64,000 nucleotides of DNA from Variovorax sp. OV329. Its GTDB lineage: Bacteria > Pseudomonadota > Gammaproteobacteria > Burkholderiales > Burkholderiaceae_C. Below the pieces are notes generated by a model. It did not search any database, was not told where the DNA came from, and saw nothing but the letters and a program-made list of their open reading frames with translations. Where the stretch lies: positions 124,001-188,000 of the forward strand of contig NZ_FOUG01000005.1 in assembly GCF_900114785.1 (NCBI RefSeq). Direction: 5' to 3'. The position numbers and the translations under genes were made by a program. Positions 1 to 8,604 of the stretch are shown here, piece by piece (the stretch's first letter is position 1; every line of letters starts with the position of its first letter).

Positions 1-1982
1 GGCAGGCTCTGCTGCAGGGCATCTGCAGCGCGCTCGAGCGCCTCTGCGCGTTGCCCGGCGGGCGTGTCTGCCCAGGCGGGGGCAAACCGGGTCGCGGCTT
101 GCAAGGCGCTGTCGATCTCGGCCTCGCTGGCTTCCCGCACCTTGCCGACGACGTCCCGACGGTCGGCCGGATTCACCACCGGCGCCCATGTCTCGCCGGC
201 AATCGTCACGGGTTCGGCCAGCATGGGCTGGGAGAACCACTGTGCCGATGCTTCCTGCACCAGCAATCGCTCCAGGGCCTGCAAGGTGCCTTCGTTCGAC
301 AGGTCCAGTCCTGCAGAGTTGCGGCGAGCATCCCCGTAGAGATCAAGAGGACTTGGAATGGAAGGATGGGGAAGGCCCAGTGCGCCCTCCTCCCTGGCCA
401 TGCGTTCCACCGCGACAACCGGGTCTTCGACCAGCGCTTCCAGCGGGATGGTGGGGTCGGCAATCCGGTTGACGAAGGAAGTGTTGGCACCGTTCTCGAG
501 AAGCCTCCGTACCAGGTAGGCCAGCAGGGTCTCGTGCGTTCCGACCGGCGCGTAGATCCGGCACGGTCGCCCGAGCTTCCCGTCCTCCGTGCGCCCGACC
601 ACCTGCTCGTAAAGCGGCTCGCCCATGCCGTGCAGGCACTGGAACTCGTACTGGCCCGGTTCGTAGCGGTCCGGGTCTGCCAGCGTGTAGATCGCAGCCA
701 TCGTGTGGGCGTTGTGCGTGGCGAACTGCGGATAGACCTCGGCAGGCGCTGCGAGCAGCTTGCGGGCGCAGGCCAGGTAGGACACGTCGGTGTAGACCTT
801 GCGCGTGTAGACCGGAAAGCCGTCCTGCCCATCGACCTGGGCACGCTTGATCTCGCTGTCCCAGTAGGCGCCTTTCACCAGGCGGACCATCAGTCGGCGC
901 CGGCTGCGTCGAGCAAGACCAATCACGTAGTCGATGGCGAAGGGACAGCGCTTCTGGTAGGCCTGGATGACGAAGCCGATGCCGTTCCAGCCGGCCAGGT
1001 CGGGCTCGAGGCACAACTTCTCCAGCAGGTCCAGCGACAACTCCAGTCGATCGGCCTCTTCCGCGTCGATGTTCAGGCCGATGTCGTAGCGCTTGGCCAG
1101 CAGCACCAGGCTTCGCACGACCGGGTAAAGCTCGTGCATCACCCGGCCCTGTTGCGCGCGGGTATACCTCGGATGCAGCGCGGACAGCTTGATCGAGATG
1201 CCGGGCCCCCCGTACACGCCGCGCCCGTTGGACGCCTTGCCGATCGCATGGATGGCTTGCTCGTACGCGTGGCGGTACCGGTCCGCATCCGCAGCCGTCA
1301 TGGCCGCCTCGCCCAGCATGTCGTAGGAGTAGCGAAAGCCCTGCGCTTCGAAGTCGCGCGCGTGCTCCAGTGCGTCCTTGATGGTCTCGCCGGTGACAAA
1401 CTGCTCGCCCATCATGCGCATGGCCATGTCCACGCCCTTGCGGATCAGCGGCTCGCCGCCCTTGGCGATCAGCCGGGTGAGCAAGGACGACAGGGTGGAT
1501 TCGCTGTGCGTGGCCACCAGCTTGCCCGTCAGGAACAAGCCCCAGGTGGCCGCATTCACGAAGAGCGAGGGGCTGCGCCCCGAGTGCTCCTGCCACTGGC
1601 CGTGGGAGATCTTGTCGCGGATCAGCGCATCGCGCGTGGCCATGTCCGGGATGCGGAGCAAGGCCTCGGCCAGGCACATCAATGCAACGCCCTCCTGGGA
1701 GGACAGGGCGTACTCCTGCAAAAGCCCCTGGACGATCCCGGCGCGCCCGGCGGAATTCTTGCGCCCGCGAAGTTGCTCCGCCAGCTTCAAGGCCAATGTG
1801 TTCGCTCGGCTGCGGGCTTCCGGTGCCAGCGCGGCCTGGGGCAACAGTTCAGCAACGGCTTCGGACTCCGGCCGGCGATAGGCGCGGGTGATTCGCTCTC
1901 GCAGTTCAGAGTTGTCACGGGTCGCTTCGGCAAGGCCGCGGAAGAGCGAAGCGGGGTCGAAATGGGCGGCGGCGGGGGGCAT
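1..1982 (-). CDS. putA: Bifunctional proline dehydrogenase / P5C dehydrogenase, partial (3' end outside window)
   Basis: This is the N-terminal ~660 residues of PutA, which oxidises proline to glutamate via P5C with FAD and NAD+. The reverse strand reads MPPAAAHFDPASLFRGLAEA and continues through the PRODH barrel, where GPGISIKLSALHPRY, RLVKGAYWDSE and FATHNAHTM are recognisable. It then enters the aldehyde dehydrogenase half, where the sequence leaves the window. There is no N-terminal ribbon-helix-helix DNA-binding domain, so this PutA is probably not its own repressor. The divergent Lrp-type gene at 2039 is the likely regulator. The ATG at 1982 has a modest CGAGG upstream. An in-frame ATG 36 bases further upstream is an alternative start. 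Confidence 0.95.
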   Translation of the reverse strand, partial: MPPAAAHFDPASLFRGLAEATRDNSELRERITRAYRRPESEAVAELLPQAALAPEARSRANTLALKLAEQLRGRKNSAGRAGIVQGLLQEYALSSQEGVALMCLAEALLRIPDMATRDALIRDKISHGQWQEHSGRSPSLFVNAATWGLFLTGKLVATHSESTLSSLLTRLIAKGGEPLIRKGVDMAMRMMGEQFVTGETIKDALEHARDFEAQGFRYSYDMLGEAAMTAADADRYRHAYEQAIHAIGKASNGRGVYGGPGISIKLSALHPRYTRAQQGRVMHELYPVVRSLVLLAKRYDIGLNIDAEEADRLELSLDLLEKLCLEPDLAGWNGIGFVIQAYQKRCPFAIDYVIGLARRSRRRLMVRLVKGAYWDSEIKRAQVDGQDGFPVYTRKVYTDVSYLACARKLLAAPAEVYPQFATHNAHTMAAIYTLADPDRYEPGQYEFQCLHGMGEPLYEQVVGRTEDGKLGRPCRIYAPVGTHETLLAYLVRRLLENGANTSFVNRIADPTIPLEALVEDPVVAVERMAREEGALGLPHPSIPSPLDLYGDARRNSAGLDLSNEGTLQALERLLVQEASAQWFSQPMLAEPVTIAGETWAPVVNPADRRDVVGKVREASEAEIDSALQAATRFAPAWADTPAGQRAEALERAADALQQSL

Positions 1983-2038
1983 GGCGTTGCCTCGGGGATT
2001 AACGGTGGATATGCGCATAATGCTCCGCGTCCAACCGA

Positions 2039-2566
2039 ATGTTTGTTCGAATATCAATGATTCCAAAGAACAATTCACTAGCGGAAACAGCCGACCTGAC
2101 CGGCTTGGACCGCTTGGATCTACGGATCCTGTCTGCCCTGCAGTCGGATGGCCGCATGGCCAACCTGAAGTTGGCGCAGGCCGTCGGTCTCTCTCCCACT
2201 GCGGCCCTGGCCCGCGTGCAGCGGCTCACGCGCGAGGGCTACATCCTCGGATACGAAGCGCGCCTGAACCCGATGAAGCTGGGCGCCGGGATGCTGGTGT
2301 TTGTCGAGGTCCTCCTGGACCGCACCACCCCCAATGTCTTCGACGAGTTCAAGGCGGCAGTTCAGGTGCAGCCGGAGATCATGGAGTGCCACATGGTCGC
2401 CGGCGGCTTCGACTACCTGCTCAAGACGCGCAGTGCGGACATGAACCACTACCGGCGATTCGCCGGTTCCGTGCTCTGGCAATTGCCGGGTGTGCGCGAG
2501 ACCCGTACTTACGCAGTCATGGAGGAGGTGAAGAATTCCGCCAAGCTGGCGTTGCCGCAGGCCTGA
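2039..2566 (+). CDS. Lrp/AsnC-family transcriptional regulator, probable activator of putA
   Basis: This 175-residue protein has the Lrp layout. An N-terminal winged HTH (LDRLDLRILSALQSDGRMAN, then LAQAVGLSPTAALARVQRL) is followed by an AsnC/RAM ligand-binding domain with GGFDYLLKTRSADMNHYRRF. Divergent arrangement with putA is typical of PutR/BkdR-like Lrp proteins that respond to proline, so this role is inferred from context. The start is uncertain: the ATG at 2039 and the in-frame ATG at 2057 both lack a strong Shine-Dalgarno sequence. The putA-lrp gap is only about 55 bases, so both promoters and the operator must overlap in it. Confidence 0.9.
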   Translation: MFVRISMIPKNNSLAETADLTGLDRLDLRILSALQSDGRMANLKLAQAVGLSPTAALARVQRLTREGYILGYEARLNPMKLGAGMLVFVEVLLDRTTPNVFDEFKAAVQVQPEIMECHMVAGGFDYLLKTRSADMNHYRRFAGSVLWQLPGVRETRTYAVMEEVKNSAKLALPQA

Positions 2567-2742
2567 TGCAAGCGGCGGGCCGCGCCCGAAGCAGACCCCC
2601 GGGGCCCCGGGGCATGGACAGCGAGACAAGGACAAGATAGAACCGGGGCCGCATACCCAGGCGCACATGCGAGGTCGACCGTAGAGTCCCTGCCGTGACC
2701 GCCGAGGCAGATTCTCAACGAGATTCAAGGGGGCTGATACCT

Positions 2743-4272
2743 ATGCCTGGAGTGAAGACGCCGGTCTTTCTTTGTGCGCTGCTGCTGCTCGCGGCCTGCA
2801 CGTCCGCGGTCAAGGAGCAGCCCTACACCGAGGACCAGAACCGGGAGCGCGCCAAGGCCGACCAGACCCGGATGTACGCGCAGCAGGAGCCGGTCAGCGG
2901 CTCCATCACCTTCTACGAGGCAGCAGCGCGCGCCCTCAAGTACAACCTGGACTACCGGCTCAAGCTGCTGGAAAGCGCGTTATCGGCCAACCTGCGCGAC
3001 GTGTCCAGCCACGAGATGCTGCCGCGCCTGGTGGCCTCGGCGGCTCGCAGCGGGCGCAGCAACGATTCGGGTGGCACCTCCATCGGCATCATCGATCGGC
3101 AGGTGAGCCTGCGACCTTCCACGTCGGAGGAGCGCTACCACACCATCGCCGGCCTGGGCCTGAGCTGGAGCACGCTGGATTTCGCGGTGGCCTACTACCG
3201 CACCGCGCAGCGCTCCGACCAGATCTTGATGGCCGAGGAGCGCCGACGCAAGGTCGCGCAGAACGTGCTGCAGGACGTGCGCAGTGCCTATTGGCGCGCG
3301 CTCGGCGCCCAGCGCCTGCTACCGCAGGTCGACGGGCTGCTCGCGCGCACCAATGACGCACTGCGCCAGGCGCGCGAGGCGCAGGACCGCGGCCTGCTGC
3401 CGCGCCAGGAGATCCTGGCCTACCAGCGCGCCTTGCTCGATTCCATTTCGCTGCTCACTCAGCGCCGGCAGGACCTGGAGTTCGCCCAGGCAGAGCTGCG
3501 CGCCCTGATGTCGCTGCCGCCCACGCAGCCCATGCAACTGGTGGACGTGCCCGATCCGCCGCTGCCCAAGCTCAGCCAGGACCTCACCCAGCTTGAGCAG
3601 GTCTCGCTGGTACGCCGCCCCGAGATCCAGGAGGAGTGGTACCGCCAGCGCGTGAACCAGCGCGATCTGGAAATCGCCAAGGCCCAACTGTGGCCCAGCG
3701 TTGGCGTGGACTTGTCGACGCGCTACGACTCGAACAATCTGCTCTACAACAGCCACTGGCAGGCCGCCGGCATCGAGGTGTCGATCAACCTGCTGCGCCT
3801 CTTGCAGATCCCCTCGCTCAACGCGGCCCAGCAGTCGCAGATGGAGACGGACGAAATGCGCCGCGTGGCGCTGTCGATGGCGGTGCTCACGCAGGTGCGA
3901 ATCGGGGCGCTGCGCTACTCGCTGGCGATGCAGGAGCTGCAGTTCGCCAACGAGAGCCTCACGGTGGACACCAACTTGCTGGACTATGCGCGCTCGGCCC
4001 GCAAGACCTCGCTGGGCTCCGACCTGGAGCTGATCCGTGCCGAGGGCCGCTTCCTGCTCTCGCGCTACCAGCGTGAAGCGGCGCAATCGACCGCGCAGGC
4101 GGCGTGGGGGCGGCTGTACAACTCGGTGGGCCTGGACGTATTTCCCGCCACCATCGACAACTACGACCTCAAGACGCTGGCTGGCGAGATCGAACGCATC
4201 ACGCAGACGGTCGAGACGCAGAAGCTGGTCGACGCGGTTCCCGGCGACGGCAGCCCGAGCATTGCCAAGTGA
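2743..4272 (+). CDS. TolC-family outer-membrane efflux lipoprotein
   Basis: This 509-residue protein should be the outer-membrane channel of the export operon. An N-terminal lipoprotein signal (VFLCALLLLAAC, lipid-bearing Cys19) precedes two long helical TolC/OEP repeats rich in Q, A, R and E. The ATG at 2743 is chosen because AGGGGG lies at the right distance and the signal peptide starts there. A longer GTG form from 2695 would bury the signal sequence. It is the first gene of a tight operon: its stop overlaps the next start by one base (TGATG). The C-terminus lacks a distinctive extension. The family assignment is secure, but the cargo is inferred from neighbours. Confidence 0.88.
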   Translation: MPGVKTPVFLCALLLLAACTSAVKEQPYTEDQNRERAKADQTRMYAQQEPVSGSITFYEAAARALKYNLDYRLKLLESALSANLRDVSSHEMLPRLVASAARSGRSNDSGGTSIGIIDRQVSLRPSTSEERYHTIAGLGLSWSTLDFAVAYYRTAQRSDQILMAEERRRKVAQNVLQDVRSAYWRALGAQRLLPQVDGLLARTNDALRQAREAQDRGLLPRQEILAYQRALLDSISLLTQRRQDLEFAQAELRALMSLPPTQPMQLVDVPDPPLPKLSQDLTQLEQVSLVRRPEIQEEWYRQRVNQRDLEIAKAQLWPSVGVDLSTRYDSNNLLYNSHWQAAGIEVSINLLRLLQIPSLNAAQQSQMETDEMRRVALSMAVLTQVRIGALRYSLAMQELQFANESLTVDTNLLDYARSARKTSLGSDLELIRAEGRFLLSRYQREAAQSTAQAAWGRLYNSVGLDVFPATIDNYDLKTLAGEIERITQTVETQKLVDAVPGDGSPSIAK

Positions 4273-5090
4273 TGCAAAGCCGATTCGAAGCCAATGCGCC
4301 ACGCAGCTCGTGCACCGGGCTCGCCAACGTCATGTCCGCCTTGCTGGCAGCCACCTGCCTGGGGCTGCTTGCACCGGCCACCATGGCGCAGCAGCCGCAG
4401 CCCATGCCGGCGGCGATCGACCCGTCGGCCATCCGCGTGCTGCTCGTGGCCGAACTGGAGACCACCCTGTCTGCCCAGATGGCCGGCACGCTGGGCGACC
4501 TGAAGGCCTCGCTGGGCCGTCAGGTGCCCAAGGGGTCACTTCTGGTGCAGCTGCAGTGCAACGAGGCCCAGGCCCGCGCCAACGTGGCTGAGGCCGAACT
4601 GGCGCAGGCCAGGCAAAACCTGGACGCCAAGCGCGCCATGCGCGACCTCAATGCGGTGGGCGACATCGAGGTCTCCACGGCAAATACCGAGCTGCAGAAG
4701 GCCATCGGTGCCCGCGCGCTGGCGGTGACGCAGGCCGGCTACTGCTTCGTGCGCGCGCCCTTTGGCGCCCGCGTCGCCAAGGTCTACGTGAAGCCCTACC
4801 AGACGGTCAGCGCGGGCGCGCCTCTGTTCGACATCGTGAGCGACAGCGCGCTCAAGGTGCGACTGAACGTGCCCTCGGCCATGCTCAGGCAGCTCAAGCC
4901 GGGCCAGGCATTCAAGGTGAGCATCATCGAGACCGGCAAGACCTATCCGGCCAGGGTCACGGCCATCAATGCACGCGTCGACGCGGTGGCGCAGACGGTC
5001 GAGCTGGAGGCGCGCCTGGACGAGGCCTACCCCGAGCTCATCGCCGGCATGAGCGGCGTGGCGCGTTTTCCAAGCATCGGTTCGCAGTGA
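4272..5090 (+). CDS. Small HlyD/RND-type periplasmic adaptor protein
   Basis: This 272-residue exported membrane-fusion protein has a signal sequence (MSALLAATCLGLLAPATMAQ) preceded by about 20 residues if the ATG at 4272 is used. An internal ATG at 4332 is the alternative start. A lipoyl-like half-motif (KGSLLVQLQCNEAQARAN) is followed by a short helical hairpin, the second half-motif (YCFVRAPFGARVAKVYVKPY) and a beta-barrel region. The coiled coil is much shorter than in HlyD, so it resembles compact CusB/AcrA-type adaptors. Its start overlaps the upstream stop and its stop overlaps the next GTG by four bases, which indicates translational coupling. It probably bridges the TolC-like channel and the two membrane-bound adaptors downstream. 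Confidence 0.85.
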   Translation: MQSRFEANAPRSSCTGLANVMSALLAATCLGLLAPATMAQQPQPMPAAIDPSAIRVLLVAELETTLSAQMAGTLGDLKASLGRQVPKGSLLVQLQCNEAQARANVAEAELAQARQNLDAKRAMRDLNAVGDIEVSTANTELQKAIGARALAVTQAGYCFVRAPFGARVAKVYVKPYQTVSAGAPLFDIVSDSALKVRLNVPSAMLRQLKPGQAFKVSIIETGKTYPARVTAINARVDAVAQTVELEARLDEAYPELIAGMSGVARFPSIGSQ

Positions 5091-6436
5091 ACGACCGGGT
5101 CCAGATCCCCTCGCAGTTGCTGCTGGCCCTGGCCGAGTTGCGCGACAAGGCCATGGCGGCTGAGTCGCTCAATGCGCTGGCCTTCAGCATCGCCAACGAT
5201 GCATATCCGCTGTTGCGATTCCGCCAGGCCCTGGTGTTCGCGCAGCGGCCCGGCGGCAGCTTCGATCTGCTGTGCGTCTCGGGCCTGGCCAAGCCTCAGG
5301 AGGACTCGCCCTATCTGGTGTGGCTGCGTCGCGCGATGCCCTGGCTGGGACGGCAAATGACGGACATCGAACCCGCCTGGCTGGCGCGCGAGTCGCTCGG
5401 CCCGCCCCCCGAGGTGTCTGATGGCTGGGCCGAGTGGTGGCCGCCGGGCGCCTGGTGCGTGCCCATCCACGGCAGGAACGGGCAGCGCCTGGGCCTGGTG
5501 GTGTTCCTGCTCGAAGAGCCGGTGCAGGAGAACCTGGTGCCGCTGATGCAGGGCCTCTTCCAGACCTGGTCCTACTGCTGGGGTGCGTTGAGCGGCGAAG
5601 GGCGCCTCAAGGGTTGGCGGCCTGGGCGGCGGCAGGTGCTGGTGGTCGTGGCGCTGCTGGCGGCGCTGCTCCTGGTGCCGGTTCGGCAGACGGCATTGGC
5701 GCCGGCCGAGATCGTCTCGCGGCAGGCGCAGATCGTCAGCTCGCCCATCGACGGCGTCATCGCCCGCATGCATGTGCGACCCAATCAGCCCGTGGAGCAT
5801 GGCGCCCTTCTCTTCACGCTGGACGAGACGACGCTGCGCAGCCGCGCCGAGGTGCTGCGCAAGGAGGTCGCGGTGGCCGATGCGGAGCTGATCGCCGCCA
5901 GCCAGCGCGCCTTCGACAACCCGCAGAGCAAGAGCGAGCTCACCGTGCTCACCGGCAAGGCGCAGCAGCGCCGCTCCGAACTCTCGGGCGTGCTGGCGCA
6001 GCTGGAGCGCACCCAGGTCGTCGCGCCGCGCGCCGGCGTGGCGGTGTATGGCGATGCGAACGACTGGCTGGGCAAGCCGGTGGCGACCGGAGAGCGCATC
6101 CTGCTGGTGGCCGATCCGGCGCAGCCGGCGATGCGGGTGCAGTTGCCGGTGGCCGATGCGATCGCCCTGGAGCCGGGCGCGCCGGTCACCCTCTACCTCA
6201 CGGCCTATCCGCTGCAGCCGCTGCATGGCAGGATCCTCGAGACCAGCTATCAGGCCCGGGTCAACGACGAGAGCGTGGTGGCCTACCGACTGCTGGCCAG
6301 CATCGACGACGGCGAGGTCGCATCGCGCCGCCTGGGTCTGCATGGCACGGCCAAGCTCTATGGCGAGCGGGTGGTGCTGGGCTACTACCTTCTGCGCCGG
6401 CCGATTGCCGCTGCGCGCGCCTGGCTCGGCTGGTAA
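5087..6436 (+). CDS. GAF-like domain fused to HlyD-family adaptor
   Basis: This 449-residue inner-membrane protein has two parts. Residues ~1-170 form a cytoplasmic GAF-like domain (LLRFRQALVFAQRPGG, then WCVPIHGRNGQRLGLVVFLL). One transmembrane helix follows at about 183-203 (LVVVALLAALLLVPV). The remainder is a periplasmic HlyD-type adaptor with the paired motifs IVSSPIDGVIARMHVRPN and TQVVAPRAGVAVYGD around a helical hairpin. The GTG start overlaps the previous stop as GTGA. A cytosolic sensor-like domain on an adaptor is unusual, because these proteins normally have only a short cytosolic tail. It could receive a cytosolic signal or cargo, but no ligand-binding residues can be assigned. 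Confidence 0.85.
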   Translation: MNDRVQIPSQLLLALAELRDKAMAAESLNALAFSIANDAYPLLRFRQALVFAQRPGGSFDLLCVSGLAKPQEDSPYLVWLRRAMPWLGRQMTDIEPAWLARESLGPPPEVSDGWAEWWPPGAWCVPIHGRNGQRLGLVVFLLEEPVQENLVPLMQGLFQTWSYCWGALSGEGRLKGWRPGRRQVLVVVALLAALLLVPVRQTALAPAEIVSRQAQIVSSPIDGVIARMHVRPNQPVEHGALLFTLDETTLRSRAEVLRKEVAVADAELIAASQRAFDNPQSKSELTVLTGKAQQRRSELSGVLAQLERTQVVAPRAGVAVYGDANDWLGKPVATGERILLVADPAQPAMRVQLPVADAIALEPGAPVTLYLTAYPLQPLHGRILETSYQARVNDESVVAYRLLASIDDGEVASRRLGLHGTAKLYGERVVLGYYLLRRPIAAARAWLGW

Positions 6437-6450
6437 CGAGGGAACGGCCG

Positions 6451-8559
6451 ATGCTGAACACCGCAGCCATGGCCGCCGACCTGCCGTTGCTACCGCTGCG
6501 CGAAGACCTGCGCCTGGGCGAGGCGGCGGCGGGAGCGGACGGTGAGCCCAGCTGGGTGATCCAGGACACGGTCATCAACCGCTTCTATCGCATCGGCTGG
6601 TTCGAGTTCGAGTGCCTGTTGCGCTGGGGCCAGAGTGCGCGGCGCATCAGCGAGCAGATCGGCGCCCAGACCGCGCTCAAGCCCGACGTCGAGCAGGTGC
6701 TGGCCTTCCGGGACTTCCTGGCCCAGCACCAACTGCTGCGCCCCGGCGCGCAGGCCGCGGACCGGCTGCGCGCCCGCAGCGAGGGCAGTCCGTGGCTCAG
6801 CTGGAAGGGCTGGCTGCATCACTACCTGTTCTTCCGCATTCCGCTGGTGCGGCCGCAGCGCATGCTCGGATGGCTGGCCGCACGACTGGGCTGGCTGTTC
6901 CATCCCCTCATGGCCTGGCTGGTGCTCGCACTGGGTCTCCTGGGCCTGGTGCTGGTCGCGCACCAGTGGGACGCCTTCAAGAGCGCGGTGCTCGACTCCT
7001 TCTCGGCCGAAGGCATGCTGGGCTTCGCCCTGGCGCTGGTGGTGGGCAAGACGCTGCATGAGATGGGTCACGCGCTTGTGGCCACGCGCCTGGGCCTGAA
7101 GGTGGCGCACATGGGCGTCGCCTTCGTGGTGCTGTGGCCCATGCTCTACACCGACACGGGCGAGGCGTGGAAGCTGCGCAGCGCCCGCGCCCGGCTGGCC
7201 ATTGCGAGCGCGGGCATCCTCACCGAGCTGTCCATCGCTGGCCTGGCAACGCTGGGCTGGGCCCTGGCTGAGCCGGGCGCGGTGCGTGATGCCTTCTTCT
7301 ACCTGGCTACCACCAACTGGGTACTGTCGCTCGCCCTCAACGCCAGTCCCTTCATGCGCTTCGACGGCTACTTCATCCTGTCGGACCTGCTGGACTTTCC
7401 CAACCTGCACGAACGGGCGGGTGCGCAGGCGCGTACGGCCCTGCGGCGCGGCGTGCTGGGCATCGAGGAGCCCTGGCCCGAGCCCTTCGCCCCACGCACG
7501 CGGCGTGCCCTGGTGGCCTTCGCCATCGCCACCTGGCTGTACCGGCTGGTGCTGTTCGCGGGCATCGCGGTGGCGGTGTACCTGCTCTTCTTCAAGGCAC
7601 TGGGCATCTTCCTCTTCCTGGTCGAGATCTCCTGGTTCATCGTGCTGCCGGTGTGGCGCGAGATGCGCCAGTGGTGGATGCGGCGCCGCGCCGTGTCCGC
7701 GTCGCGACGGCTCGCGCTGGCGGGCTTCTTCTTCCTGCTGGTGTTGCTGCTGGCCCTGCCCTGGCAGACCCAGGTTCACGCCTGGGGCATGGCCCGCGCC
7801 GAGCGGCAGGTGCGGGTGTACGCCCCGTATCCGGCCCTGATCGGCGAGATCCGGCCGGTGGGCGAAGTGAAGAAGGGCGACATGCTGGTGTCCCTGAGGC
7901 AGCCCGACATCGTCGAACGCATGGAGCGAAGCGATGCTGGTGCGCGCGGCTACGACGCACGCCTGCTGGGACTGCTGGCCGAGCCGGATGGCCTGCGCGA
8001 GGAGGCCGCGACGCGCGAACGGCTGGACGTGCAGGTGCAGGAGAGCCGCGCCGCGCGCTCGGAAATCGAGCGCCTGAACCTGCAGGCACCCTTCGACGGC
8101 CTGTGGCGCGACGTCGATCCGGACTGGCAGGCCGGCCAGTGGACCGGCGTTCGCACTTCGCTGGGCGTGCTCTACGACCCGGCGAACTGGCAGGTCGATG
8201 CCTACGTGAAGCCCGACGAGGTGCACCGCATCGACGTGGGTGCCCAGGTGCGCTTCTATCCTGAGGGGCAGGTGCGTCCCATCGAGGGCCGGGTGCGGGC
8301 CATCGGCAGCACGCGCGTTGCGCAGCTGGAGCACCCCATGCTGTCTTCACGCCATGGCGGGCCTTTGGCCACCACCCGGCGGGAAGAGGCCCTGGTGCCC
8401 ACGCCAGCCCTCTTCCACGTGCTGGTGCAGTTGGACGAAGCACCGCCAGCGCGGCAGGAGACGCGCGGCCAACTGCAGATCGACGGCACACGCAGCAGCC
8501 TGCTGGCCAAGAGTGCGATCAACGTGCTGGCCGTGCTGCGGCGCGAGAGCGGCTTCTGA
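6451..8559 (+). CDS. PqqD-like / M50-type zinc metalloprotease / HlyD fusion protein
   Basis: This 702-residue polytopic membrane protein has three parts. Residues ~32-97 resemble a PqqD-type winged-helix peptide-recognition domain (WVIQDTVINRFYRIGW... to AFRDFLAQHQLL). Residues ~140-440 form a multi-helix membrane core with the zinc motif HEMGH (203-207) and a second-ligand motif NASPFMRFDGY (297-307), as in M50/YydH-like peptidases. After a last helix (LAGFFFLLVLLLALPW) comes a C-terminal HlyD/biotinyl-lipoyl adaptor domain (VYAPYPALIGEIRPVGEVKK, NLQAPFDGLWRDV). The ATG at 6451 sits 14 bases after the previous stop. All metal ligands appear intact, so proteolysis is plausible, though the substrate is inferred to be the giant neighbour. 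Confidence 0.88.
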   Translation: MLNTAAMAADLPLLPLREDLRLGEAAAGADGEPSWVIQDTVINRFYRIGWFEFECLLRWGQSARRISEQIGAQTALKPDVEQVLAFRDFLAQHQLLRPGAQAADRLRARSEGSPWLSWKGWLHHYLFFRIPLVRPQRMLGWLAARLGWLFHPLMAWLVLALGLLGLVLVAHQWDAFKSAVLDSFSAEGMLGFALALVVGKTLHEMGHALVATRLGLKVAHMGVAFVVLWPMLYTDTGEAWKLRSARARLAIASAGILTELSIAGLATLGWALAEPGAVRDAFFYLATTNWVLSLALNASPFMRFDGYFILSDLLDFPNLHERAGAQARTALRRGVLGIEEPWPEPFAPRTRRALVAFAIATWLYRLVLFAGIAVAVYLLFFKALGIFLFLVEISWFIVLPVWREMRQWWMRRRAVSASRRLALAGFFFLLVLLLALPWQTQVHAWGMARAERQVRVYAPYPALIGEIRPVGEVKKGDMLVSLRQPDIVERMERSDAGARGYDARLLGLLAEPDGLREEAATRERLDVQVQESRAARSEIERLNLQAPFDGLWRDVDPDWQAGQWTGVRTSLGVLYDPANWQVDAYVKPDEVHRIDVGAQVRFYPEGQVRPIEGRVRAIGSTRVAQLEHPMLSSRHGGPLATTRREEALVPTPALFHVLVQLDEAPPARQETRGQLQIDGTRSSLLAKSAINVLAVLRRESGF

Positions 8560-8604
8560 TGTGGGCGTGCCCAGACGCATGCCCGGGCGGAGAAAGGACT
8601 TGAT

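Noticed and set aside
51..2060. A 669-codon plus-strand open frame at the window start
   Set aside because: It is antisense to putA, whose reverse-strand translation shows unmistakable PRODH motifs. The plus-strand product has no coherent domain and only reflects the high GC content.
2601..2630. CCCCGGGG-rich palindrome after the Lrp-type gene as a terminator
   Set aside because: The run is short, ambiguous in pairing and not followed by T residues. It may be a simple GC-rich stretch.
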